DNA from: Phyto melanocephala
Lineage: Eukaryota; Arthropoda; Insecta; Diptera; Rhinophoridae
Assembly: GCA_941918925.1 (NCBI GenBank)
Contig: OW799234.1
Location: 113,063,128 to 113,127,127, forward strand
Reading direction: 5' to 3'
DNA length: 64,000 nucleotides
Each line of letters begins with the position of its first letter. Within the stretch, counting starts at the first letter, position 1. Both the position numbers and the translations under genes were made by a program. The notes below the pieces were generated by a model that saw nothing but the letters and a program-made list of their open reading frames with translations, had not been told where the DNA came from and did no database searches. This document shows positions 35,069 to 45,849 of this stretch, piece by piece.

Positions 35069-36402
35069 TTACTTTTTATTTCTTTGAGAATACATTTTTT
35101 GTTTTTGTCTGTGATGACTTTTGTCAACTTCTTTCCTTAAACGTCTCTCAAATTCGATGGAGGATTGGTGGGGAAAGACATCTGAAATTTAAAAAGTAAA
35201 ATTATATTTTTATAAATGTGTTGCAATAACAAAATTAATAACAATTACAGTTAACGTTGAATATTGCACAGTGTGCAATGATGCTACTCGAAGTTTGTAG
35301 CGAAATATAGGCAAAAACGAATAAAAGTTACACTACATTTATTTATATATATATATATTTTATATATACTTTATTTATACCTCTTAAAATCTTATCGAAA
35401 AGTGTCAAATTCGCCAATGCTTTTTTCTCCCACCGCCCTTCCCAATTGAATTTGTCCATTAACTCGTCCGTCATAATCTTACGGAAGACTTCGCCGACGT
35501 CTTCTGCCACTCCCTTCTCTTTAGACATAAACGTTTTCTGTAAGAAGAGTAAAGTTGAAATTTGTTACATACATATTTAATTTAAATTTAAGTTGCTTAC
35601 TACTGCCATTGCGAAGTCCGGCGATTTTATTTTTTCCTCAATGCAATCAACGTCTTCCAACGTTTTTAATGGCAGCATTGAGGCGACTTCATTAAGGGAA
35701 TGGTCCACTATTTCTCCCGTCATGCGGCACACCGACTGCTCCACCTTCCTTATGGAGACCTTACATTCCATAAGGATTTTTGATTGAGCCATAAGCTCAG
35801 CTTTGGGAAAATCCTGTAAAAGTTAAGAAGTGAATGAAAAAATAAAAAGTGGAAATGATATATATGTATGTATATGTACTTACATTTGTCTCACATCGCT
35901 CTAAGCTTCGCGCTAAAGTTTCTTGATTGGTAACAAGAGTGGCCTGCCCGTTGCTCAAGAACCTCTGGTTTTCCAGTATATTGTTTTGCTTTACCATATT
36001 AAAATACGTTTAATGTAAAAAATAAATTGATTGTATTTAAAAGTCATAACATTATACTTACATTCTCTTCGACTCTTCTAAGCCGATCTTTAAGGTCTTT
36101 CTGACCTTCTAAAATGGCCTCCTGTCCTTTCAGTATTTTTTGTAAAACCGCAGAAATTCCTAAAATAATTAATGTTCGATTAAATACACCTTATTAAATT
36201 AATTTACCTTCGTTTTCGTCTGGCTTTGGTAAGGAATATGTGGTCCTCGGCAATGCAATTTGGTTCGCTAAAAATTATATTATGAATATAGTTTTACATT
36301 AATAATAAATATACATTTTTAAAAAATTATTTCTTTTTCCTTACCTTGTATACACTGGGAAAGCTCAATAACTTCTTCAAAAACATTATCTGAGAGATCC
36401 AT
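35069..36402 (-). CDS. Seven-exon DUF4806-like accessory protein of the CACTA-like element
   Basis: Exons, read leftward: 36402-36345, 36267-36208, 36159-36062, 35988-35884, 35813-35601, 35537-35381, 35181-35069. Every intron has GT at its start and AG at its end, most with GTAAG-type donors. The exons join to 804 nt in one frame: 267 aa plus TAA. Residues 1-60 (MDLSDNVFEEVIELSQCIQ ...) are acidic. Residues 50-105 (KDLKDRLRRVEENQNNILEN) look like a coiled coil. Residues 150-232 (LPLKTLEDVDCIEEKI, EVFRKIMTDELMDKFNWEGR, EKKALANLTLFDKIL) follow the DUF4806 pattern of LPLKT...., (T/N)(D/N)EL, (Y/F)xWxGRxxKKA. The C-terminus is basic. DUF4806 proteins are frequent in insects and Hydra and have no established function. 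By position it may play the TnpA-like DNA-binding role of two-gene CACTA elements, which is inference. Exon 4's acceptor is the weakest splice site. Confidence 0.8.
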
Positions 36403-36499
36403 GTATAATTTTATTATTATTATTATGGTCTTTTTTATTATAATTATACATATACATATATACATATATATCATATATTATATACATATATTATACTAT

Positions 36500-38166
36500 A
36501 TATATTATATTATATTATATTATATTATATTATATTATATTATATTATATTATATTATATTATATTATATTATATTATATTATATTATATTATATTATAT
36601 TATATTATATTATATTATATTATATTATATTATATTATATTATATTATATTATATTATATTATATTATATTATATTATATTATATTATATTATATTATAT
36701 TATATTATATTATATTATATTATATTATATTATATTATATTATATTATATTATATTATATTATATTATATTATATTATATTATATTATATTATATTATAT
36801 TATATTATATTATATTATATTATATTATATTATATTATATTATATTATATTATATTATATTATATTATATTATATTATATTATATTATATTATATTATAT
36901 TATATTATATTATATTATATTATATTATATTATATTATATTATATTATATTATATTATATTATATTATATTATATTATATTATATTATATTATATTATAT
37001 TATATTATATTATATTATATTATATTATATTATATTATATTATATTATATTATATTATATTATATTATATTATATTATATTATATTATATTATATTATAT
37101 TATATTATATTATATTATATTATATTATATTATATTATATTATATTATATTATATTATATTATATTATATTATATTATATTATATTATATATTATATTAT
37201 ATTATATTATATTATATTATATTATATTATATTATATTATATTATATTATATTATATTATATTATATTATATTATATTATATTATATTATATTATATTAT
37301 ATTATATTATATTATATTATATTATATTATATTATATTATATTATATTATATTATATTATATTATATTATATTATATTATATTATATTATATTATATTAT
37401 ATTATATTATATTATATTATATTATATTATATTATATTATATTATATTATATTATATTATATTATATTATATTATATTATATTATATTATATTATATTAT
37501 ATTATATTATATTATATTATATTATATTATATTATATTATATTATATTATATTATATTATATTATATTATATTATATTATATTATATTATATTATATTAT
37601 ATTATATTATATTATATTATATTATATTATATTATATTATATTATATTATATTATATTATATTATATTATATTATATTATATTATATTATATTATATTAT
37701 ATTATATTATATTATATTATATTATATTATATTATATTATATTATATTATATTTATATTATATTATATTTATATTATATTATATTATATTATATTATATT
37801 ATATTATATTATTATATTTATTATATTATATTATATTATATTATATTATATTATATTATATTATATTATATTATATTATATTATATTATATTATATTATA
37901 TTATATTATATTATATTATATTATATTATATTATATTATATTATATTATATTATATTATATTATATTATATTATATTATATTATATTATATTATATTATA
38001 TTATATTATATTATATTATATTATATTATATTATATTATATTATATTATATTATATTATATTATATTATATTATATTATATTATATTATATTATATTATA
38101 TTATATTATATTATATTATATTATATTATATTATATTATATTATATTATATTATATTATATTATAT
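36500..38166 (+). repeat. (ATATT)n pentanucleotide array, about 1.67 kb
   Basis: About 330 near-perfect copies of a pure A/T pentamer. There is a phase slip near 37190 and a more irregular patch at 37750-37820. It fills the space between the transposase stop codon (38232) and the start of the DUF4806-like gene (36402), so it includes the promoter side of the latter. The true length may be wrong in any assembly because reads cannot anchor in it. Confidence 0.97.
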
Positions 38167-38231
38167 ATAATTATATTATAATTATTGTTGTTTTTATTAT
38201 TAATATTATTATTAAGTTTAGTTTGAGTGAA

Positions 38232-40235
38232 TTAATAATTAAACTCGTGAAAAAGATTATGCAGAAGAGGTATGAGAAGAAATTTGCTACCACTTGGGAC
38301 ACAAAAATACTTAATGAGTATATCTTCCCGTCTAACTTTAATAATTTCATTACCTAAATCGCTAGCAACAATTATGCCGAGGTCTTTTAAGGATTGGAAA
38401 GGCTGTTCGAAATAATTTTCACGTACTTGAAAAACTTGGCAAGCAAATTCTTCTGATCCTGCAGAATTTGCTACGCTAAGAATTTTTATGGGTCCTAGTT
38501 TTTCGCAGTAGCAAAAACTATCCTTCTCTTTTTTAGGATTTAAAGTAAATTTGCCTAATTTAGAAATTTTCGTTGTGCCTTGTTCAAGCCCCTTTCGTTC
38601 ATCGAGTCTGAGAAACAACTGTTGCAAAATCTTGTTTGGTTTTTTAATAATTTTTTTAATTTGCTGCATATAATTCTCAAACCTATATGCTGAAAAAGAA
38701 TCCAATGGACCATATTGTGTAACGCAATCCACTAAATGCAGCAGCCCATGTATGTTAAAACTTACTAACTCATCGCCGTATAATATACCGAAATAATTAA
38801 CGAAGTCCTCCAATACTTTTTGAGAAATGTCTATCTCCTCTCTGCGCAACCTATCACTAGATAAAAGCCTAATACTACAATGAAGCAACAAAAAATGATA
38901 AAATTGGTCATTACTTATATTTTCCTTTAGAATAAATATGCCAGTATAGAGCAAAAACTGCCTAAATTCTGTCGACTTCCAATTATGTAACTCATCCAGA
39001 CTTCTGGGTGTACGACAAAACTCCGATGGAACGTATTCAGCGACAAAACTTAGCTTTTTGTTAATTTTTCCAATATTCCCTTTATGAATTAAAAGCCTCA
39101 GCAACTTCTTAGTAACTCCCAAGTCGACTAAGTGCATGCAATCTAAAGGAAACTGCGTAACCATTCCAAAACCTGTTTCCTCCAAGATGCTTCTTTTAAA
39201 CTTAAACTCTTCTATATGATGAGATGGACTTAATCTGGAACCAAATGTTGAATCCATTCTTAAAACACCGACTTCTTTTGAAAAACAAACTCTTCTCTCC
39301 TTATATGTTCCTTCTTGACAACATTTTGGGCAACCATTTTTACTATTATGGGACACAACACCTGTAACAAAAGCCCTTGCTGGAGAATCGCAAACAAACG
39401 AACGAATTTTAAATCGCAGTAACTTCTGTGTGAATCCTACTTGAACACCACTTTCTTGAAGAACTTTCACTTCAGCGCAAAAATCACTCATAAAACTATT
39501 TAAACATTTTGGCTTTTTAAATCCGGAGAAACAAGCAATCAAAAAGGGACTAGCCTGAGCAAAACCAACAACTACTCCAAGAATGGGCCACAAAACTCTA
39601 TTGGAACTCTTAAAAAGTTTAAGACCATCTACGCCGACATCAATTGAAACTTCCTTCTGTCCATCCAAGTAATCGAAAGAATGCGAAGAAAAATATTTCT
39701 GAATACCTAGGTATAAAAACTCTCCTTCAGGAATATTTCCAATATTTATCTTCTCCCTACACGTACTCAAAACAGTTTTAGCTGACAATGGCAAATCTTC
39801 CACTCCTATTGTTTTTAAAGTACGTAGTAAATCTTCTAACGCGTTTTGTGAAATTTTATTTCTAACTGCCCACGCTTTTAGCTCCTCACATTTTTTCCCC
39901 CTACCTAAATTGCCTTTGAAACAACAATTTTCTTCTTCAAAAACGGCTCCTGCTTCAGCTTCAACACTTTCACTTCCCGGAAACGAAACTTCTGGATTGA
40001 ATGAATCAACTGACGAGCTATCACTTCCTAACTCGCCTAATTTAAATTCACCCCCTACAAAACCTGCTGATGTGGATGGTACTTCATCAGAAACTATCAC
40101 TTCACTAATCTTCTGCAAATTCTTTTCAACACTTTCACTATTTTCACTCATCACAAAACTTTTATATTTTTTTATATAGGACTCAAATGCCCTTTTTTCT
40201 TTTGAAAGACAATTTTGAAGATGTCTTTTCTTCAT
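38232..40235 (-). CDS. CACTA/EnSpm-like (Tnp2-type) transposase, 667 aa, intact
   Basis: One open frame. Residues 1-100 are low-complexity, Ser- and acid-rich, with a possible alternative start at Met29 (MSENSE). Then follow SIDVGVDGLKLFKSS with VLWPILG (Asp203), PFLIACFSGFKKP, FVCDSPARAFV (Asp283), a zinc-binding-like NGCPKCCQEG (about 301-309), FPLDCMHLVDLGVTKKLL, and HGLLHLVDCVTQYGPLDSFSAYRFENYM (Glu520). This order (DG.P.FKSS..WPIL, CD.PARAF, G..GC.KC, HL.D.GV, H.L.HL...GPLDSFS...FEN) is that of the animal transposases related to plant Tnp2/TnpD. I propose Asp203-Asp283-Glu520 as the catalytic triad. No stop or shift interrupts it, so it may be active. It acts on the element's own ends and 35-bp repeats, by analogy with plant CACTA. 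Confidence 0.85.
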   Translation of the reverse strand: MKKRHLQNCLSKEKRAFESYIKKYKSFVMSENSESVEKNLQKISEVIVSDEVPSTSAGFVGGEFKLGELGSDSSSVDSFNPEVSFPGSESVEAEAGAVFEEENCCFKGNLGRGKKCEELKAWAVRNKISQNALEDLLRTLKTIGVEDLPLSAKTVLSTCREKINIGNIPEGEFLYLGIQKYFSSHSFDYLDGQKEVSIDVGVDGLKLFKSSNRVLWPILGVVVGFAQASPFLIACFSGFKKPKCLNSFMSDFCAEVKVLQESGVQVGFTQKLLRFKIRSFVCDSPARAFVTGVVSHNSKNGCPKCCQEGTYKERRVCFSKEVGVLRMDSTFGSRLSPSHHIEEFKFKRSILEETGFGMVTQFPLDCMHLVDLGVTKKLLRLLIHKGNIGKINKKLSFVAEYVPSEFCRTPRSLDELHNWKSTEFRQFLLYTGIFILKENISNDQFYHFLLLHCSIRLLSSDRLRREEIDISQKVLEDFVNYFGILYGDELVSFNIHGLLHLVDCVTQYGPLDSFSAYRFENYMQQIKKIIKKPNKILQQLFLRLDERKGLEQGTTKISKLGKFTLNPKKEKDSFCYCEKLGPIKILSVANSAGSEEFACQVFQVRENYFEQPFQSLKDLGIIVASDLGNEIIKVRREDILIKYFCVPSGSKFLLIPLLHNLFHEFNY

Positions 40236-40249
40236 TCTTATCTTTTTTG

Positions 40250-40440
40250 AAATTTTTTTGTTGTTTTTTTATAATTTTTGATTTTTTTAATTGTTTAAAT
40301 GTTTTTCTTGTTTTTTTGTAATTGCTTAAATGTTTTTTTTATTTTTTCTTATTTTTTATAATTGTTTAAATGTTTTTTTTTTATTTTTTCAAAATTGTTT
40401 AAATGTTTTTCTTATTTTTTTATAATTTCTTTTATTTTCT
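40250..40440. repeat. Degenerate AT tandem repeat upstream of the transposase
   Basis: Four loose copies of a unit with 'taattgtttaaatgtttttcttattttt', roughly 40-50 bp each, just before the transposase start. It may be leader or promoter DNA; no clear TATA box can be chosen in such AT-rich sequence. Confidence 0.6.
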
Positions 40441-41021
40441 GCACTACACTCTTCACTTTTTACCACAAACTAACGGAACTAACGGAATGCTAAACGGAAA
40501 AAAATTCAACCCAGCACTATACAATTTAACATGCAGTTGTCTCTATCACACTTATTAATTATTCGCCTGTATAAAATAGCGTTGCCATTGCGACACGCTT
40601 TTTTATTAACAGTCTTGTTTATAAAAATCCCCACAATTCCATAATATAAAAAATCAAAATATTTCCTTTAATTCATTTTAAAAAAGGACAAAAAAAAACT
40701 AAAACTTTCGAAAAACATACTCTGATGATCAAATACGCATATCAAAATGATGCCAAATTAATATTAATTAAAAGAGAAAATTTATCAATATATTAATCAA
40801 AATTAGTTACGAAAAACCCCCTATGGCAACGCCGAAAGCAAAAATTTAATACAAAATTGCTGCAAGTGTGTTAGTAAATTAGTTTTGTGTGTATTAGTTT
40901 CCATCAGCAATTTCTTGTAGGGGTTAATAACAAAATAATAAATTATGTGCAATAAAAGTACCTTAAATTGATGGTGGGTATAAAAGATTCGGAACAGCCG
41001 AATATAATGCTTTTACTTGTT

Positions 41022-43323
41022 TCTTTTAAAATAGATTTTATATTTTTATATATAACTCGTCTATGCGTTAGACAAAATAAATATTTTATTAGTGTTTTTA
41101 AGCGATAAAAATCTTAACAACCCTACAACAACTACAACAATTTTCTAAACTGTCTAAAAACAAATGGATATTTTATGAATAAATTCTATATTTATTAGGC
41201 AAACAAATCTAATTAAGATACATTTCTAACAATAACAGTCTTTATTGTTAACGGAAAAATTAACACAAAAACTCATAAATTGTCCTACTTAACTAACTAG
41301 ACCGCAATTATGATCTACAAACACATTTAAGTAAAATACAACTAATTTGATGCTAACACAGAGTGTCCCAAAATTATGGTACTATATGAGTTAACTTCTG
41401 TTAGATTACTTATGTATGTCTGACTTAAACAAAAAACACTAAAGTAATTTCTATAAGGCTTTGTTTATATAAATTTAGATTTAAATTTGAGATCAATGTC
41501 ATCAAAAATATATAAAAAATGAAAGTCAAACGGTTAATTTTTAACAGAGTTCGTTGTGTATTTTGTCTGGTGATAGGAAATAAGCTGTGTTTCAAAACGA
41601 GAATTTTTTAAAAAAAATTATAATTAAAAACATTTTTTTAGAAGAATAAATTAAAATTTGTACTTACTTATGTGATATATAATTATATTAGCCAACTTTA
41701 TATATTTTGGGAGGCCCTATGCAATTGATACGTGACTCTCAAGCCTGCCAACATTTTTGTGCTTGTGCATATAAATAGATAAATATTTATGGTTATATAC
41801 AATTAACACTTCAAAAGACTATATCGGAAAACCTACTTCATTTTCGATGTTTACATATACAACTGTGTAGGCGTGAAAATTGCTAAATAGCTATAAATAA
41901 AAGAAGAAGAAGAAAAAAAAACACAAAAACCATTTGAACCTTTTCTTCCTCAAAGATTATTAATGAAATGGTCAAAGTATACTTTGCTGTAGTACAATTG
42001 GCAATGGATTTTTTTCCTAAATAAATAACAGACATACACATACCAACACATAGAAATACTAACATTTTCAACAAACAAGTAAAGACTTTGTTGTAGCAAA
42101 ACGTGCAGTCAATCAGTTTTGTGGTTACAAGGTGTTTAGTTTGGGTGTAGACGTAGAATGAATGAATAGTTTAGACAAGTAAACTTTTAATATAATGAAT
42201 AATTTATTAAATGTTTATTTTGGCATTTTCTAGTTTAAGTTATACTCTATTATTGTTTGTTTTCTTTTTTTTTCTTTTCTTTTTGTCATGGTTAAACAAA
42301 TAACTGACACCGCCACTGCTAATATAAGTATAGTGGAGTGGGTGTGTGTATTTGTATTTGTATTGCGATTGATATTGATTTGGCAAAAGTTTTTCATTTG
42401 TGTACATTTTTTTTACTTTTGTAATGTGAGTCGAGTGCTTTGTAGAGGTTTACCTGGCTACACCTGCTGGTTTAACTATACGAAATAATCAGAGTTATAA
42501 ACGGCGACAAGTTAAATTGTAAATATTGTATTGTTATTAGCATTTGTATCGTCAAACATACAATCATCATATCCGGGTAGGTAGTTATGTTTGCTAGTAA
42601 ATTTGTTCTGATATACACTTGCTAGAATGAATATTTGTACACCCCTGTTCTTAAAAACCGCAAACGAAATAACCGCAGTTTTAAAATCTGTTATATCCTT
42701 AAGATGTGTTGGTCAATATAGTTTCTTTAAACCAGGCATATGAAAGCTTTTTGTTTTTATAACGTTTATTATTATGTAGAATATTCGTACACAAATAATC
42801 TGTGAGTCTTTTTGTTAACGGCACTTTATATGAAATTTAAATTTCTCTTTCGTTTTGCGCTTTTCTCGAAAGAAATGCTTAAAAATGATTTTAAAATAAA
42901 AATACAAGCTATTTAATAGTTTTATACATTTTATAAAAAAAAAAAAAATATTTATTTATTTTTTAATTACTGCCATTTTGGTTTGTTTTGCTTGAATATA
43001 GTCTAATAGTATTTGTTATTTTTGTAAATTATTACTATATAATATTTGAATGAAATATTGTTCTTTGTTTGAATATTTCAAAAATTGTTTATATTGAAAA
43101 AATATTTTCCCGCTTTTTTACAAAATAGTTCTTTCAATTTGCAATTGTTTTCAATGTGAAAAAAACAAAAAAGTGATCTCAAGCTTAAATAAAAATCATA
43201 TATTATCAATTAAAAGATCAATAAATTTAGACGATATATTTATTTATTTATTTTATTTGTACCACAAAAATTAATATTTTTCACCTCTTGGACAATTTAC
43301 AGTCTTGGTACTAATCAAAATTA
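41022..43323. other. AT-rich spacer, no gene seen
   Basis: Frames at 41.9 and 42.3 kb are short and have no recognisable content. 'gaatattTgtacac' at 42.63 kb and 'gaatattCgtacac' at 42.78 kb form a short direct repeat of unknown meaning. Confidence 0.45.
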
Positions 43324-43325
43324 TA

Positions 43326-43587
43326 TCAACCCCCGTGCGCGAAATTATCGTACGTTACAAAAACAAAATTGTATAGGAGAGCGTTTTTATTACTTTTAAA
43401 TAAACAAAAAACATAAATAACACTGCTACATACGAACAAATGTACACAGTGTGATCTCCATAACTAAAATAGTTATCGCTAATAATATTTTATTAGTAGA
43501 TGAACTAGTGGATGTGAAACAAATTTGCATAAAAAAGTCGATTTCTAAAAGAACGTAATATACGATAATTTCGTGCACAGGGGTTGA
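43326..43587. mobile_element. 262-bp MITE with about 25-bp terminal inverted repeats
   Basis: The ends TCAACCCC(C/T)GTGC(G/A)CGAAATTATCGTA are inverted with few mismatches and flanked by TA on each side (43324-43325 and 43588-43589). No coding capacity. TA duplications suggest mobilisation by a Tc1/mariner-type enzyme. A diverged relative lies near 25.5 kb. Confidence 0.8.
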
Positions 43588-43839
43588 TAAACTTAACAAA
43601 TAGGTTATTGATTGGCAAGGTTTAAAGAAAAATAATTTGTTAAAATATATATTTTTAAATATACCAAGTTACTTAAGCTTCTATATAGTTTTTTGGACAA
43701 GCCACTGACAAGTTTTAAGCTGTGGCCTCGGAAATAATTAATGAGAAAAACCTACAAAGCGGTTTAAAACTAGCTGAGATATAAACACCAAAATACAATT
43801 CCTTTAATATGTTATATATGGATCAAATTTTGTAATCAG

Positions 43840-44262
43840 AAATGTATTTCAGTCCCCGGAATTTTGGGCTTGACCAGTTGAATATAGTAATTTATGTAAA
43901 ATCCAAGATGGCGTCCAAGATAAAAATATGGATATGTGGGTTAGATATTATAATGTCGGCTTTGCATCCACAGTATTGGTATCAAATGACCAGTACAATA
44001 CAGAAAACTAAAAAGGTGTGAAATCCACGATGGTGTCTGAAACATATTGCGGATGTTTTTTTTTTCTTAACCCCATCAATATGGCTATCAAATAAAAGGG
44101 CTTGACTGGTAGAATACAGTTCAGTATTCGAAAATAAAATTGCAAAATGGCGTATAAAATTAAATCTGATATATTGGCTAAGCTGAAATGTGTTTATTTC
44201 ACATTTGTTAGTGATAGTTTAGGCCAATATCAGATTCGCAGAGGCCGGATATAGCTTACTTG
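43840..44262 (+). mobile_element. 3' part of the second DINE-like family
   Basis: Contains the 'atggctatcaaataaaaggg ... aaaatggcg' units seen at 21.3-21.6 kb and ends 'cagattcgcagaggccggat' with a TTACTTGTT tail, the degenerate 3' hairpin of the group. Confidence 0.6.
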
Positions 44263-45295
44263 TTCGCAATATACAAACGTTGTATTGACGATTTTTTATT
44301 TGTTTGTCTTATACGTATAACGATTTAACTGTTATCGGTCCTTATTATCTCCTTTGTGAGTGTTGTATTTTCTATTATTTTTATGTAACTGTATTTGTGG
44401 CCTTTGTACAAACTACTTGAATTACAAAAAAATAAATATAATAGAATAGGATTTTTATTATAGTTGTTTATATTGAGTATCTATCATATATATATCATCT
44501 ATGTACATATATTTATTCAGATAGTTTGCCATTAAATTTGTTGGTCATCAATAGTTTATTTGTTTTATTTTATTTGCGTATATTTTTAGTACATCTTTTT
44601 GTTGGGGTTTTTTGTTACATTTTTCGTGCCATGTTTAGGTAAGCAATGTTACAGTCAATACTTATGTTTCATTTCAAGTTATTTACTCGTACCTTTCCTT
44701 TTCAAATACTGCAGCACTCTAGCAATAGCAATAATTGTATTTATATGTATGACCATTATTTAGTTAGTTACTTATGCATTGTACTAGTAATTCCCAGCAG
44801 TACTTGGTCATCCTTTAATAAGAGGGATATAAGTATTTTTTAGGAAATGTTTGTTTAACATTGTATAATACAATAGTGTAATTCTAGGCAGTATTTCTGA
44901 AGCATATTTACGCCTTCAGCGGTATACTCTAGTTCTTTTCAAATTGTGATTTGCTTGCAGATGTACATACGTACATTGTTTTTTTTTTCGCCCACTAAGA
45001 CGTTTCAGTCATGTCTACAGTCAACTGTCGCATCCATATACCTTAAAAAAATAAAAAACACAATTTATTTACCCCTTTGTTACAAATAAAAATCTTTATT
45101 CAAGCTCAGTATTTAGTAACAATTTATTTATATGATTGATTTACAAAAGCACTTGCTGTTTGAGGTTCGGTTATGCGGTAATAGTGTCCTTGGGCTAAAA
45201 AAAGATTAATTTGTTTGCCCTTGGCCAGGATTGTTTGATTTCTTAGCTATCTTCTGATTACACCCTTAAAATTGGTAAATAACTTTAACTGAATG
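44263..45295. other. AT-rich spacer, no gene seen
   Basis: No supported frame or repeat. Confidence 0.5.
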
Positions 45296-45297
45296 TA

Positions 45298-45818
45298 CAT
45301 GGTGGGCCAATAGTCACCATGGGGTTTAAAAATTAAATATATTTTTCTTTTATAATAAACTAGCCAATCCCGGCGCGCGTTGCTACGCCCCTTCATGAAT
45401 TTAATCGCATTCTAAATTTTAATCGAATATCAAGTGCAAGGCTAAGAACTATAACTTTTTCTTTATGAGCGTGGCACTGCCCACTTTTCTAAATATGAAA
45501 CTGTATAGTCATGACAACTCAATATGTGTGCAAAGTTTCAGAAAAATCGGTCCAGTGCAAGTACCTCAAAATGATACCTTTTTTTAATGGGCGTGGCACT
45601 GCCCACTTTTCTAATGAGGAAAGTGTAAAGTCATGATAGCTCTGTATGTTTGCAAGGTTTCAGAAAATTCGGTCCAGTGCAAGTAGCTAAAACTGATAAC
45701 TAATATTTTATGGGCGTGGCCCCGCCCACTTTTTTTCACCCATAAACACTCCCTGGTATGTGTACAACAACTTACTAAAGTTTGAGCCCGAACGGTTTTA
45801 CAGCTTCGGAGTCTATAG

Positions 45819-45849
<31 letters not shown>

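Larger units (their letters stand above)
34325..40922 (-). mobile_element. Two-gene CACTA/EnSpm-like transposon, 6.6 kb
   Basis: The ends CCCTACAAGAA (34325-34335) and TTCTTGTAGGG (40912-40922) are inverted, and each is flanked by GTT (34322-34324 and 40923-40925). A 3-bp duplication fits the CACTA superfamily. A second shared block, 'attgctgatgg', lies inside both ends. Order from the right: about 680 bp of leader, a 667-aa transposase, (ATATT)n, a seven-exon DUF4806-like gene, an A-rich 3' flank, then a 35-bp tandem array near the left end. Both genes read leftward. The interrupted DINE copies A and B show the unoccupied site. The ends start CCC and not the CACTA of plants, so the family is a divergent animal one. 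Confidence 0.85.
33381..41021 (+). mobile_element. DINE-1-like element, copy C, split by the CACTA-like transposon
   Basis: The 5' hairpin (TATACCCGCCACC ... GGTGGGGGTATA) opens at 33381. The body runs to 34320, and after the 6.6-kb insertion it resumes 'aataacaaaataataaatta' and closes with 'gggtataaaagattcggaacagccgaat' and a TTACTTGTT tail. It lacks the mariner MITE seen in copies A and B: at about 34260 the site reads 'cagttatacaaataaag' with one TA. Confidence 0.88.

Noticed and set aside
36401..38170. 589-aa open frame of repeating IILYY
   Set aside because: It is a translation of the (ATATT)n array; any pentamer without stops gives such a frame. It also runs against the start of the real DUF4806-like gene.
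39910..40179. 89-aa plus-strand frame
   Set aside because: Antisense shadow of the Ser/acid-rich N-terminus of the CACTA-like transposase.
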